The notes: generated from the letters alone by a model not told the origin. Shown: positions 10,677-21,450, counted from the first letter of the stretch. The stretch is 31,090 bases of DNA from Saccoglossus kowalevskii (GCF_000003605.2 NW_003112472.1:26548-57637), one strand, 5' to 3'. Numbers and translations are program-made.

Positions 10677-10760
10677 TATTTGAAACCAAAAATGGTCATT
10701 CCAGATCAGCAGCCAATCAGCGACGGCCTTACAGTCAGATGACAATTTCGGTTTCAAATA
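10677..10760. repeat. 84-bp fold-back with CCAAT in the loop
   Basis: TATTTGAAACCAAAAATGGT and the following CAT at 10677-10699 pair with 10739-10760 (ending CGGTTTCAAATA), about 22 bp with two mismatches and one slip. The loop (about 40 bp) contains CCAAT. It directly follows repeat A copy 1 but is not duplicated with it. Confidence 0.55.
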
Positions 10761-11033
10761 CCCCGGCTTAGTGTTCTAGGTTCTTCATGTAATTAGGTGT
10801 TCGTATGCAAGGGATTTTTCCACACAAAAACGCCGAATTCGGCCGAATTTTGTTATCGGTTGGCTTAATATAACCCCAACGAATCGCATTTTTGTGAAAG
10901 ATTAGTATTTTTGTCAAAATTTGTAAGAATCTGAAAAACTTGTCTCCACAACTTGTCTCTTATTTAGTTTTATGCTGCATTCAAGATGGCGGCCCCCATA
11001 TGGTAAATATCGTATTTATTTTATTATCATGTG

Positions 11034-11320
11034 TGCGCCAGCTGACAGTGGATTTAATAAAGACACGCAAACTTTGTCTGAATTCCAGTTTTAAAAAGCA
11101 TGAAATCAATATCAACAATATGTGGTTATTGAAAGAGTGCTGTTGACAGTCATTAACGATTAAGAAATATCAGACTTACCTACATTAATTATAATGACTT
11201 TTGAAATGACTGATGAGTGTAGACATCTCTGAAACACCTTTATTTGCATGGAGAGTCATCCTTAAACTAAAAAAAATAAGTGCAGCAATAAATGACGATT
11301 GGTTAATAATTTTAATAGGA
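11034..11320. repeat. Direct repeat B, copy 1
   Basis: About 285 bp with a diverged second copy at 11468-11742 in the same orientation. Shared stretches include AATTCCAGTTT, ATATGTGGTTA-type, GAAACACCTTTATTTGCATG and GTGCAGCAATAAA. Repeat A copy 2 follows immediately. Open frames here are not protein-like. Confidence 0.75.
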
Positions 11321-11373
11321 TTAAAAACAAATCAGTTGAAACCTATAATTTCATCGGATTTTAATCAAATTGA
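11321..11373. repeat. Direct repeat A, copy 2
   Basis: Matches 10622-10675 with scattered substitutions. The order A, B, A', B' along 10622-11742 suggests an old tandem duplication with later insertions and losses. Confidence 0.6.
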
Positions 11374-11467
11374 GATGGGTGAACAGGTGTACTGATCTAA
11401 CATAATTGCCTCTACCGGAAAGCAAACACTTTATATATTTAATGTGCAAACTGTTATTGCTATTTTT

Positions 11468-11742
11468 TGCGCTCATTTTATGATTTGATAAAGACAGGAA
11501 AACATGTCTTAATTCCAGTTTAAAAGGGCGTGAAATTAATATCAACATTATGTGGTTACTGAAGGAGTGTTGTGACAGGCATTAATGATTGGGAAATATA
11601 AGACTTGTCCTCCATTACTTATAAAGACTGATGTAATTTTTGATGATTGTAGACATCATTGAAACACCTTTATTTGCATGTAGAGTTATTCTTAAGCTGA
11701 AAAAATGAGTGCAGCAATAAAGATGATTGGTTAAATAATAGG
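11468..11742. repeat. Direct repeat B, copy 2
   Basis: Second copy of the 11034-11320 segment, offset by about 430 bp, with many substitutions and small indels. The divergence shows the duplication is not recent. Confidence 0.75.
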
Positions 11743-13253
11743 CTGATGTCTGATATGACATTGCATCTGGTGACAGAACATTGCGCTTCTGTCACAAGAA
11801 AGTAATTACATTTAACTTGGCTACACGGAACAACAAAAGAGCTGGGTTAAACGTTATAAGTTATTTGGCAGTGAACAGCAGCAATATTTTTCTCATCGTT
11901 GTTACATTGGAATGTACAATAATCCACGTCACCACATTGTGAGGTTGTCAGCCGAAGTGAGTTACAGTTTATGATATCTACATGACATTGGGGTATGTAT
12001 TGTCAAACACGATACTGGAAAGCTTCACAAGTAAACTGAAATGTTAGATTTTTAACTATATCTAGTGTAAGAAGTGCTCTATTAATTTTATATAACGCTC
12101 TTCATTTTTATAGTATTATCCTCTACAAAGTGAGCCACTGCGAACGCTACATTAATTACAAGTTATAATCCCACGTAGCTGTTACTTTTGCATAAGTATC
12201 ATAAATCAACGATGCAGAGAGAGAGGTTTAAAATCATGAAAAAATCCTTCTATCCTGGTGTCACCAGTTTCATATCCCCTAATATACGTATATGCAATAC
12301 CACGATATTATACCATATTATATCAAATTATTTTCATTATCGTGATTTCTGAAGTTGCTAGTCGACCGCCCAAACTACGAATCGTACCACCCAATTGGAT
12401 TTCCTACACAACATAGACTCGCGCATTACAACTCTAAATAACTGTTGTCTGACAAAATCAGGTATGTGTTGTTGATTTCCTATATTAAAATTAAGGGTAG
12501 TTTTGCATATTCTGCTGGATGGTGTTATGTATAAGTGAATAAAGAACTTGGTTGCTGGTATGACAAAATGACTTTTCCATATTTTTTTTTCCATTTGACG
12601 ACCGTTTCCTAAGCCAAGTGTATTAAGACAGTATTAGTTTAATGTTAAGAATCATTTTTTTGTAATAGATTGGCACGTAATCGTTTCAACTAATCATTTC
12701 TAAGGTCATGCTTTTGTACACCGTGCATCTTGATCATAATTTGTTTAGGGGATTACATAACTGACTTGACATCATAATATACATTATTCTAATTTGACCT
12801 GTCTCAAGAGAGCATAAGGTAGACTTTCCGTATTCGTCTCCATTAGTAAATTAATATCGGCGCGTGACCGTGTAACAAAATATAATAATGGGGTAAATGA
12901 GCATGTCCCGATGACACGACCGAATCTTCTATATGCACATATATATCTAGTGTCTGAGAAAAAAGTTCTTCTATAATATCAAACACTTGACATGGTAACT
13001 TGTGTGCAGACATATACTGGCAAGATTCCTCAAGGTTTTTTTTATTTAACCGAAGCTAGGAACTACCAACAGTAAAACAGTAAAATAACTTGTAAACCGA
13101 CATTGCCTAAGATACATAACTGTAATATATTTAGTGAGCCTCAATTGTGGATCAGATTTTGTACCTCGGCAGTCTTAACAGCCTTAGGCAAGATGCGACG
13201 ACTGTAGTTGACCAAGTATGGAGTTCAGCAGGTAGAGCTTCTAACGACTGAGC
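11743..13253. other. Intergenic, no supported gene
   Basis: No domain or splice-bounded exon is recognised. The 78-codon frame at 12358-12594 (-) has no identifiable family. Just before the microsatellite, 13219-13250 (TTCAGCAGGTAGAGC) resembles a tRNA A-box/D-arm, but no B-box follows. Confidence 0.45.
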
Positions 13254-13256
13254 TAT

Positions 13257-13291
<35 letters not shown>

Positions 13292-13328
13292 TTTGTTTGT
13301 TTGTTTGTTTGTTTGTTTGTTTGTTTGT

Positions 13329-13383
<55 letters not shown>

Positions 13384-13385
13384 TA
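13254..13385. repeat. Compound (TTTA)n(TTTG)n(TTTA)n microsatellite
   Basis: About 132 bp of uninterrupted tetranucleotide repeat. A TTTA block is followed by a TTTG block of about nine units (13292-13329), then TTTA again. The open frame through it is an artefact of repeat periodicity. It lies about 390 bp upstream of the sulfotransferase start codon. Confidence 0.97.
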
Positions 13386-13710
13386 TAGTATACTAAGAGA
13401 ATATCACGCAATCGTGTCGACCAATGCATCACGTTGATAGACGTATAATTGATACTTATATGTAATATAGTAGAGTTTTGTTTTTCTCGTTTCTATTTAG
13501 TCCTTCTATTGTATGGATGGCATGGGGTTGTCTTCATATATCCTCTCCCTTCAATATATTCTGTTTTGCACAGGTAACAACGTGGGTGCTTGTGACGTCT
13601 GTTGGAACTGATTTTACGAACGTTAACGACTAGCTGGTAGGTTGTGTTAGACTTATATATCACGAATCAATCACTATCACAAATTAAGCTGTTTATTTCA
13701 ATTGTTTTCC

Positions 13711-13718
13711 TATAAATA
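13711..13718 (+). promoter_or_regulatory. Possible TATA box of the sulfotransferase gene
   Basis: TATAAATA lies 62 bp upstream of the start codon, which would put initiation near 13740 and leave a leader of about 30 nt. A competing reading is an acceptor (TTTTGTTATAG, ending 13737) joining an upstream non-coding exon. Confidence 0.35.
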
Positions 13719-13772
13719 GATTTACGTTTTGTTATAGATACAGAACGAGTAACTGTCGATTTTATCATCGCT

Positions 13773-16291
13773 ATGGCAATTATCAACTGCGTTAATTCGC
13801 GAGTAATAATGGGATTGCTAATAATGGTTTGTATAATACCAGTGATTTTATATTATGATCACACGCTCCATGCAATATACAGTGAAGGTAGGTACGGTTT
13901 CACTTCTTAAAAATAAAACTTTTTATTATGATTGTATCATTCATATTTTTTGTCCACCGCATGTATCCGTGATATAGATAACATTAATTTATTTCTTAAG
14001 TGCAATAAAACATCTCATCACAATGAAGTACTATCTAAAACTAACAAAAATCAATGTGTTAGCTTCAGACGAAGTCCAATAATGCTGTATAAAGCACCTG
14101 CTGAATAAGATTGTCTTTATTTTCCAACTCAAAAGCTGCAGCATAATATTGCTAATATGCCTTGAAATGTTTCCAATTTATAGAGAAATCACCCTTAACA
14201 TTCATTGACTGGTATGTTGTTATAGTTTGACAGTAAAAATACATAGTTGCGGCTAACCAACACAAATGTATCACAGTTATCGCAGTTGATATGGTATTAG
14301 TTGCTATGGTATCAGTTTTACGATGTATTATCTTTTCAATCAAATACAGTTCGATTTTAACAATTCACTTTATAATAAGTAAAGCTGGACCTTGTAAAAT
14401 AATGTTGGCGTTATTCAGATATGTTCACACGGCTCCCTCTGATGACATCTGAAAACAAGCAGCTGAGTGGCCAAACTTTCACTAAATGGTCATGATCCCC
14501 TGTCTATGGTTACACACACGGGACATACGGAAAATGAACTGGGTTGTTTGGGAAATTGTTTTGTATTTGTTTGTTTTGTTTCGTTTTTTTAATGATAGAG
14601 TTATTATGCCGGAGTCTGAAATGTAATATTCTATTGTTTTATTAATGATTATTATTGCGCCAATGGGAATATTTAATACTCTCATTTCAAGCCTTTTAAG
14701 AACGCTATAACCGTCTATATACTACAAATTCATGCACATTTGGCATTGGACACAAGGACACTGATATAAAATATTTGTAACGTCTCGACATATTATTTGA
14801 TGTGTGTATTTTCTAATTATTGTAGTAACGATGCAACAAAACAAAAACTCACTGTGGGATATCAAATACAATAGAAAGGTAGGATGCATTAGCTCACGTT
14901 TTAGTTTTCAAATGTCTTTATTCAAAAAAGCTATAATTATTCCAAACTACCCCGCTTTGATTACACAATAACATTGTCGAATTCATACGTTACGTTGATA
15001 GAGTTAATATTTTTCTAGAACTGTCGATTCTTGCACTATTGAGTGTGTTTTTTCCTACTCGACTCGTCTTCAGTATTTTACATTATCTTTGATAATGTTC
15101 AATCCCGTGTACGCTACTGGTGAATTCGTTGCTACCCTAGTAAAATGGGGTAGGTTTCAACATGTTGTACGACAGAAATGCATATTCAGTTCACTTTTGA
15201 TAGCATTAACCAATATAAAGTGTTTATAGTTTATTTGCAATATAAGTACATTTGGACAGTTATATAAATGTACATATTTAATCGTTATTTTCAATTGCTT
15301 TTAGAACTTGCATCCCACCATCACAGATCAAGAAAGAACACATAGTGTTGGTTATGACTCAAACGAGAAAGCCGTTGAACAATGCAAACCAGTATCCAAA
15401 TTCGTCTTTATTAAAACTATGAAAACGGGTAGTAGTACCACTGCAAATATCATGTTAAGATATGGGATGAAGAATAATCTGACCGTAGCTCGTTCTACCG
15501 ATTTTCGTGATTTGCGTTGCATCAACTACACTGCAATTGATTTTTCAGCCAGTCATATGCAGCTCAACAGATCAGCAATTGATAATATCATACCAAACGC
15601 TAAATACTTCACTATTCTCCGATCGCCGTACACACACCTGCGATCAGCATTCTACTATTTTAAATTTTCTAGAATGCTAGATAATAGTACTTTCATACAA
15701 TTTGTTAAGCACCTCGAAAAATACGACAATTTTACTCATCGCCTTCACCAGCACAGAAACGGACAGATGTGGTTTTTAGATCCACGTTTTGATATGAACC
15801 AACGGGATAATAACACATATATTCTGCAGGTCATCAACAAACTGGACCAAGAACTTGATTTAGTCATGTTAATGGAATATTATGACGAGTCACTTCTCTT
15901 ACTTAAAAAGTTGCTTTGTTGGGAATTCGATGATCTTGTATACCATGGAGTGAAAATGCGTAAACCAAATGACACTATGGTTCCTAAAATGACATCGTCT
16001 ATCAGAAAGTGGAGCAATACAGATGTTCTTCTGTATGAACACTTTAATCGTACGTTTTGGGAAAAAGTAAAAAATTACGATGGCAATTTTGAGAAAGATC
16101 TGAACGAATTTCGTACTAGGCAACAAAATGTAAGCACCCAATGTGCATCATCTAATGCATGGGAATATAACAGTTTTTGTTGGCGTCTTACTGTCGATAC
16201 ACATCACATCCGATCTGCTGCCATACAACAACAGAAAACATGGATGCATGCGATCAGAAAAGAACGTAAAGAAAAATGCAGTTCTATTTAA
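13773..16291 (+). CDS. Galactose-3-O-sulfotransferase-like, three exons
   Basis: Exons are 13773-13887, 14826-14878 and 15305-16291 (TAA). All junctions are GT-AG (G|GTAGGT, AAG|GTAGGA, TTTTAG acceptor) and keep frame, giving 384 aa. Vertebrate GAL3STs are around 420-490 aa.

The family transfers sulfate from PAPS to the 3-OH of galactose on glycolipids or glycoproteins in the Golgi lumen. The N-terminus fits a type II anchor, with a hydrophobic stretch at about residues 11-28. The 5'-phosphosulfate loop is FIKTMKTGSSTT (about 92-102). The conserved His of the SHMQLN motif is residue 140. The 3'-phosphate motif is TILRSPYTHLRSAFYYF (about 159-175). Several N-glycosylation sequons are present (NLT, NYT, NST, NFT, NRT).

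Odd point: the usual KTHKTG is KTMKTG here. The start is the first ATG before the anchor; the short second exon supports splicing rather than initiation in exon 3. The exact acceptor substrate cannot be told. Confidence 0.9.
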
Positions 16292-16471
16292 ACTTTTGTT
16301 TTGTATTTTTAACTTTTTCTGTTCTAATACACTGTGAATTTTGGGAGCACTTTCAAGTGTTTCGTTAAAACACGCCGTTTTAATTGAAACATTTAAAAGT
16401 AATTATAACATATTTTAATGAAAATTAAACCCATTAAACCCATTGTAAACACACGAAAAATTTCCTTTCAA

Positions 16472-16546
16472 AATAAAACACTGAATGTTTTACATAGAGA
16501 TTTTTTATTTGCAAGTTTGAAGGGAAATTAACATTGCATTAATAAA
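16472..16546 (+). terminator. Poly(A) signals of the sulfotransferase gene
   Basis: AATAAA at 16472-16477 and again at 16541-16546, about 180 and 250 nt after the stop. Either could end the transcript. Confidence 0.5.
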
Positions 16547-17743
16547 GATATGTACACAAAATAATTAAAAACACTTCTTACAAAGATTGAAAAACTTAAA
16601 ACTGTTTGTTAGCGATTTACATCGTATACATTTTAATTACGACAAAAGACTGTTCTGCTCAACTACAGTAGGTAATTAACATATGAATTCAAGCTGTAAG
16701 AGTTATTATAATAAATTCCGATATATTCCCATGTTAGCTTATTCATCTACATCATTCCTGTGTTGGTCATTACTCTAGTAATTGTCCTACAACGGTGTCC
16801 TACAACAATGGCATTGATGCACCATATCGACATCAAGTTATTCAGAGAACGAGTCACCATGTGGTAGTTTTTCAACCTTTGCCTGATTCTTGTTTTGAAG
16901 TATTCCACTACATCAGTCTGAAAGAGTTCTTTCAACTTATTGAAAAGTTTGATTTTAATTGTATACTTAATTATTTGATTATATAAGCAATTTATAACTT
17001 AGGGTGTAAATGGTGCCCACGTTTTGCCTGTACAATCATTCAAGAGAACTTAAATGCGTATGACAGACTTGTCATGTTGCATTTTACAAAAATCAATTAC
17101 ATTGTACTTGTATTGTTTTATGTCATAATATCTCTTCCATTTCACAGTAAACGTCTTTTGTAGATAATATAATTGTTGCTTGTCTCATCATTATCCAAGT
17201 TATTTATGATAAACTAAACTAGTGTGCATGTGCAGTGATAATTTAATGGTTTAGTGCGTTGAGGCTTGGCTGCACAAATCAAACACCAAAGCATTGTCTC
17301 GTACACCTGTCGTCTTTATCTACAACAAAATTAAGTTCTATTGGGTTTTTTTTCTGGAGTACTTTCCGTGAACGTACACGACTAGCCGCGTATAGATCTT
17401 ATATCTTTGGTTCTCAGGTACCAATCTCTTGTACAAAATGTCTATCACGTATATATTGCATATCTATTGCGTAGACGAACCTGCCATAAGGGTACCATTG
17501 CTTAACAAAAAAAACATCAAAACAGGCCAATAAAATAATAATTATTATATCAATGTCGTATGGACAATCAGGTACCGTCTGTCAAAGACATATTATGTTG
17601 GCGCATAATTGTCTTATTTTTGTTTAGTCCCAGAAGAAACAAAAATATGAATTATGGCACATCATGCACTAAATATTGACCACAGGTCATGTTATTTTGA
17701 TTTGACGTGTATTTACCATCCATATCATTTATCCCGTTATTTA
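16547..17743. other. Intergenic, no supported gene
   Basis: Frames of 62-71 codons on both strands (16747-16986, 17259-17474) show no domain and no splice context. Confidence 0.45.
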
Positions 17744-17793
17744 NNNNNNNNNNNNNNNNNNNNNNNNNNNNNNNNNNNNNNNNNNNNNNNNNN
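17744..17793. other. Assembly gap of 50 N
   Basis: A run of exactly 50 N, probably a placeholder. Sequence on either side need not be adjacent in the real genome. Confidence 0.99.
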
Positions 17794-18587
17794 AGCCGGA
17801 TAATACTAAATCTAAAAAAACAATTTCGTTAATTTGATGTTTGTGTACAGATACATACAAAAGAAACCATCATACAACAGACTGTATAAACAACTTGAGA
17901 CTGGTATATTTCAGTATTCAGTTAACATTAAATATATTGGGCGAATCGAGCATTTATTGTGTTCTGTGAACTCAATACGCATGCGTATTTCGCGGCTTTC
18001 AACCGTACATTAAACACTAACTAACTCATTTTGAGTCCCACGTGGTATAATCTAATCCGAAACGATATGACTGATTAGGGGATTTACTAGAAATCATGCA
18101 TGGATGTAATTTGTAATTGGACAAAAATGAATTTATATACATTTTTTGTGATTTAATTCAAATTATTTCAATTCAATTTAATGTATTCGATTAAATTCAC
18201 TATATTATGTTTATTTTATTTTATTTCTTTGATATATTTTTCTTCGATTTGATTTAAGTTCATGCTGCTTATAGTTGACCCTGACTCTTCATCTGTAAAT
18301 TGACTTGACCTTTTGAACTTCATAAATGTTTTCTCCGAAACGTTGGTGCAACATTTTGCGCATGTTTATAAGCTTTTCCAAAATGTCGTCGTACATTTTC
18401 AATGAAATGGACATAATTTGCCATTAAACACATTTGAATAAAATTGAATAAAATTAACAATTAACAAAAAAACACTTTTGTTACCTTGGCATTTGAAGGG
18501 TTAAATTCACAGTACGTTATTGTTATTGTTTAAAGGTTATGTGGAAGATGTGTGTAAATTTGCCAAAAATAGGGAATAGAATTATAA
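17794..18587. other. Intergenic AT-rich, with a 16-bp perfect palindrome
   Basis: AATACGCATGCGTATT at 17974-17989 is a perfect palindrome. From 18120 to 18260 the sequence is made of ATTCAATTTAATT-like runs. CTCCGAAACGTTGG near 18333 is the kind of string found in 3' tails of invertebrate retroelements, from memory and unverified. No gene is seen. Confidence 0.45.
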
Positions 18588-18601
18588 TTTATTATTTTAT
18601 T
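18588..18601 (-). terminator. Two AATAAA signals for the MGMCNSK gene
   Basis: The minus strand has AATAAA at 18601-18596 and 18593-18588, about 32-45 nt past the stop codon, a normal position for a short 3'UTR. Confidence 0.5.
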
Positions 18602-18632
18602 TAAAAATGTCCGATCTTTACGGTGTCAGATC

Positions 18633-19291
18633 TCAATAGTTTAATTTTGCATATGTAATATGTTTGTTGCATTTCTGTCTCTTTTCGTATATTCCAGAGC
18701 AAAAACTCATATCTATGTTTGGTCTACATTCCCACAATACACTTTGTCTCTCGATTAATCTTTCAGTCCTGGGAGGGGTGGAAATTTGATGAACGATTTC
18801 ATATCTTATATCCTCCAATACGATTTCGATATCTCTATCCGGCACCTTGATTAAAGTGGGAACATTATGTATGTCGTCTCTGGTTTCCTTCAAAGAATAG
18901 TCCTTTGGTGTTTCAATGACCATTCCTGACTGTGACAACGACATTTCTAACTGCACCTTGTTATTACTTGTCAATACTTACCTCTAGACTTTGATGACGA
19001 ATACTTACCATACTTCCATTGTTATGTCGTAATGAAAGTTCATCTGCAATGCTGACGACTTTCCTGTGATTAAGAATAGAAACGCATAGAAACTAATTAA
19101 CATGAAATCAACGTGATGACAAGTACAAACATCTTCCGTGAGGACAGGTGGCGGCAAATATCATCGTACTGGACAAGTGCCTTGTAACACGTAACATGAT
19201 AATATTTTACGTTTTCTCACCTGGATTTTCTCCTAAAGCGCTTTCCCAGTGAAGGAAAAGAGAGTTTAACCTTGCTGTTGCACATTCCCAT
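18633..19291 (-). CDS. Small acylated-type protein of unknown family, three exons
   Basis: Model: exon 1 19291-19221, exon 2 19063-19009, exon 3 18950-18633 (TGA), 147 aa. Donor CCAG|GTGAGA and acceptor AATCACAG| bound intron 1 (157 nt). Donor AGTATG|GTAAGT and acceptor GTGCAG| bound intron 2, which is only 58 nt and lacks a good pyrimidine tract, the weakest point. The frame is kept through both joins.

The start ATG has A at -3 and G at +4, follows an in-frame TGA, and gives MGMCNSK: Gly2, Cys4, Ser6 and Lys7 suit N-myristoylation plus palmitoylation. The basic run KRFRRKSRK follows at about residues 17-25, so plasma-membrane attachment is likely. The middle is polar and acidic (DRDIEIVLEDIRYEIV); the tail has four cysteines. 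There is no transmembrane segment and no recognised domain. Signalling adaptor or scaffold is a guess only. Confidence 0.5.
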
Positions 19292-19449
19292 AATGCAGTG
19301 CAGTGTAACCGAATATCAAAAGGCGGCAGAGATAGATATTTTTGTAATATCGACACGAATTGAGAGCTCGTAAAATAACGACGTGTATAGGTTTGTTGCT
19401 CAGAGCAAAAAGCACTGGAGAGAACGTGCAAGTTTTGAACATCAAGTTG

Positions 19450-19488
19450 CTATGACATAAACGTTCCATTTCTTGTACGGGTTTTCAT
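19450..19488 (-). other. Upstream ORF in the MGMCNSK leader
   Basis: On the minus strand, ATG at 19488 opens 12 codons ending in TAG at 19452-19450, within the predicted leader. A second upstream ATG (19469) opens a 67-codon frame that overlaps the main start (ends 19266). If the leader begins near 19555, both would tend to reduce translation of the main frame. Confidence 0.3.
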
Positions 19489-19561
19489 GGTCGTTTGAGG
19501 GCGCACTCGATATCTATATTGGCGTAGGAATATGGAAACACTCCCAACCTCTTTGTTGTTA

Positions 19562-19595
19562 CTCAGACTACTATAGAATTTTATAGTAGTCTGAG
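19562..19595 (-). promoter_or_regulatory. Perfect 14-bp hairpin containing a TATA box
   Basis: CTCAGACTACTATA at 19562-19575 and its exact reverse complement at 19582-19595 flank a 6-base loop. On the minus strand the loop and arm edge create TATAAAAT (19585-19578), correctly placed to start a transcript near 19555 with a leader of about 265 nt for the gene ending at 18633. Confidence 0.5.
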
Positions 19596-20646
19596 GTTGT
19601 ACCAAGCTTTAGCAAAGTCGTAATTAAGCAATAATACCTGTTTTGAGTGAGAAACCTATCACTCTTTGCTGCTTTTGAAAATGTCACGTTGAATGAAGTA
19701 AGCGTGGTGAATGAAACGATTGAATGGGACTTGAGAAGACGCAATCAGTAAGACACCATTTTATAAAGATGTAGTGCCCTAAGAGTTAGTCTTCACAACT
19801 CACCCTTACTGGTGTGTTATCATCTTTGTTGGCGTGAGACTTGTTTGTACAATTTAACGTGGTTGTTTTCAATGTCTAGACCATCATTACGTGCCGTAAA
19901 CTTCACGTCTATATTATGAATAAGAACTTAACATCCAAAGTCATTGCTTATAGAATTAATGTTACAATTAAACTACTTTCGGATGTAGTGTTGTCGATCC
20001 AGAGAACCCCTTTTGAAGATAGGTGGAGAAAATATCTTCTTAAAAACACTGTTTATTGTATAGTACTGTGGCGAAGTGTATATATTAGCAACATCGTTCA
20101 GGGGTAGATTGCCAATAATCGTTTTATTCATTAATTCACGTAAAACTGTAATAAATCAGAATTACAACACAAAATAAACTCACTAAAAATTCAATAAAAT
20201 ATTGCGAAATATAACCACTTAATTCCAGTTCATGCAGTACAAACGTTTCCGTTATATAATCACATAACGGCGCCTCGGTATACATACATGTCAGAAGTAA
20301 GATCTCACTTGTAAAAAACTCAAGTTTCAAAACTCACTGCATTAGGCAAATGCGACGATAAATATATATCACATACTTCTTAACAAATTGTGTTACATGA
20401 AGTTTAAACAATAGAATTATTACAAGTATTTGATGTCCAACAATATAAACGACATCTCAAAGTGCATGAACTGGCTCAGAATAAATGGAAATATGAAGTC
20501 AACTGAAATCAAAATTAAGAAAAATGTTTAGAAGTAAGATAAGAAATAAACGAGTAGTTATTAGTAACTTAGCGTCGGGACTGTCCACGGTCACTTGAGG
20601 GCTTAAAATTCAAATCAATCGATCATTATCATTTATTATTATTCAG
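19596..20646. other. Intergenic, no supported gene
   Basis: Frames of 63-64 codons (19916-20107 +, 20136-20330 -) have no domain. A minus-strand GTGAGT donor near 19800 follows a short protein-like stretch but has no start or acceptor. Confidence 0.4.
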
Positions 20647-20856
20647 TCAAATGTAGCGTACTGACCGCTTCATCACCATCGTGGAATGAGTTCGCAATAA
20701 GTTGTTAAGATTTTGACGTCTATGCGGGTCGGTGCTGCCCAACAAAAAAGGTACAGTATTACGATTCTTTAGTGCGCCACCAACGACTGAGAGTGGAGTC
20801 TCTACGTGAACTTTATACATAGCCATTACGACTGTTATTGAAAGCAAACCGCCCAT
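20647..20856 (-). CDS. Candidate small membrane-anchored protein, 69 codons
   Basis: ATG at 20856 has A at -3 and G at +4. A pyrimidine-rich acceptor (TTTTTCTATTTCAG) ends just before 20901 and an in-frame TGA lies between it and the ATG, so this would be the first coding exon after a 5'UTR intron. The N-terminus is a short hydrophobic stretch (MGGLLSITVVMAMY). The rest is basic (DPHRRQNLNNLLR, VMKRSVRYI). I do not recognise a family. It could also be the start of a longer spliced type II membrane protein, or chance. Confidence 0.28.
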   Translation of the reverse strand: MGGLLSITVVMAMYKVHVETPLSVVGGALKNRNTVPFLLGSTDPHRRQNLNNLLRTHSTMVMKRSVRYI

Positions 20857-20901
20857 TATAAAACGCAAAGTAGTCTTATCTGGAAATCACAATTATTTGA
20901 C

Positions 20902-21450
20902 CTGAAATAGAAAAACTAAAATAAAAATATAAGCATAAAAATAAAATTGCGACGTAAAAAAAGGTGAAAAACGTCGACCTTTTGGTGACCGTCCCAAGGT
21001 GAGCGTCAAACGATTTTGAAGTATAAATAGGGTCAAAGTTGAGGGTATGTTCGGTACTTTTTTTTTTGAGACTTATTATTTACAATTATTAAAACTATGA
21101 ATGAAATTAATAGTAATTGCAATATTTAGACTAGAACTAAACGAAATTATAGCAGTTTAATTTTGCTGTTGTCATTGGACGACCTTCATGAACAAACCGA
21201 ATGACGTCATTCTTTACGCGCCATAACAACGGTCAAAGGGTGAATGCCTGTATTTCAAATTATCGTGGTATTTAAGTCAAATTATGAATGCGTCCGAGTA
21301 ACTTTTCATAAGAATCTGTAAAATACAAAGATTGCTAAATATAAGGATCTATTTTAAATGTTAATAATTCTACTTCCGTTGTTTTCTGTCGTGTGGTGGC
21401 GTATATCTGACCTAATTCCATGTAATTCAGGTTTATTTTTAGCTCTTCGA
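20902..21450. other. Upstream region of the His-rich gene
   Basis: No coding frame. TATAAATAG at 21022-21030 is a good TATA match without an obvious gene. A perfect CRE-type ATGACGTCAT lies at 21201-21210, about 300 bp upstream of the TATA box used by the His/Met/Cys-rich gene. No clear metal-response core (TGCRCNC) was seen between 21300 and 21710. Confidence 0.4.

Noticed and set aside
13219-13290. A functional tRNA gene
   Set aside because: Only an A-box-like string is present; there is no acceptor stem, anticodon arm or B-box.
13208-13396. Hydrophobic 62-codon frame (LFIYLFIY pattern)
   Set aside because: It is a pure translation of the tetranucleotide microsatellite.
15899-16337. Frames overlapping sulfotransferase exon 3 on both strands
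   Set aside because: They are shadows of the real exon, which has conserved motifs and splice continuity.
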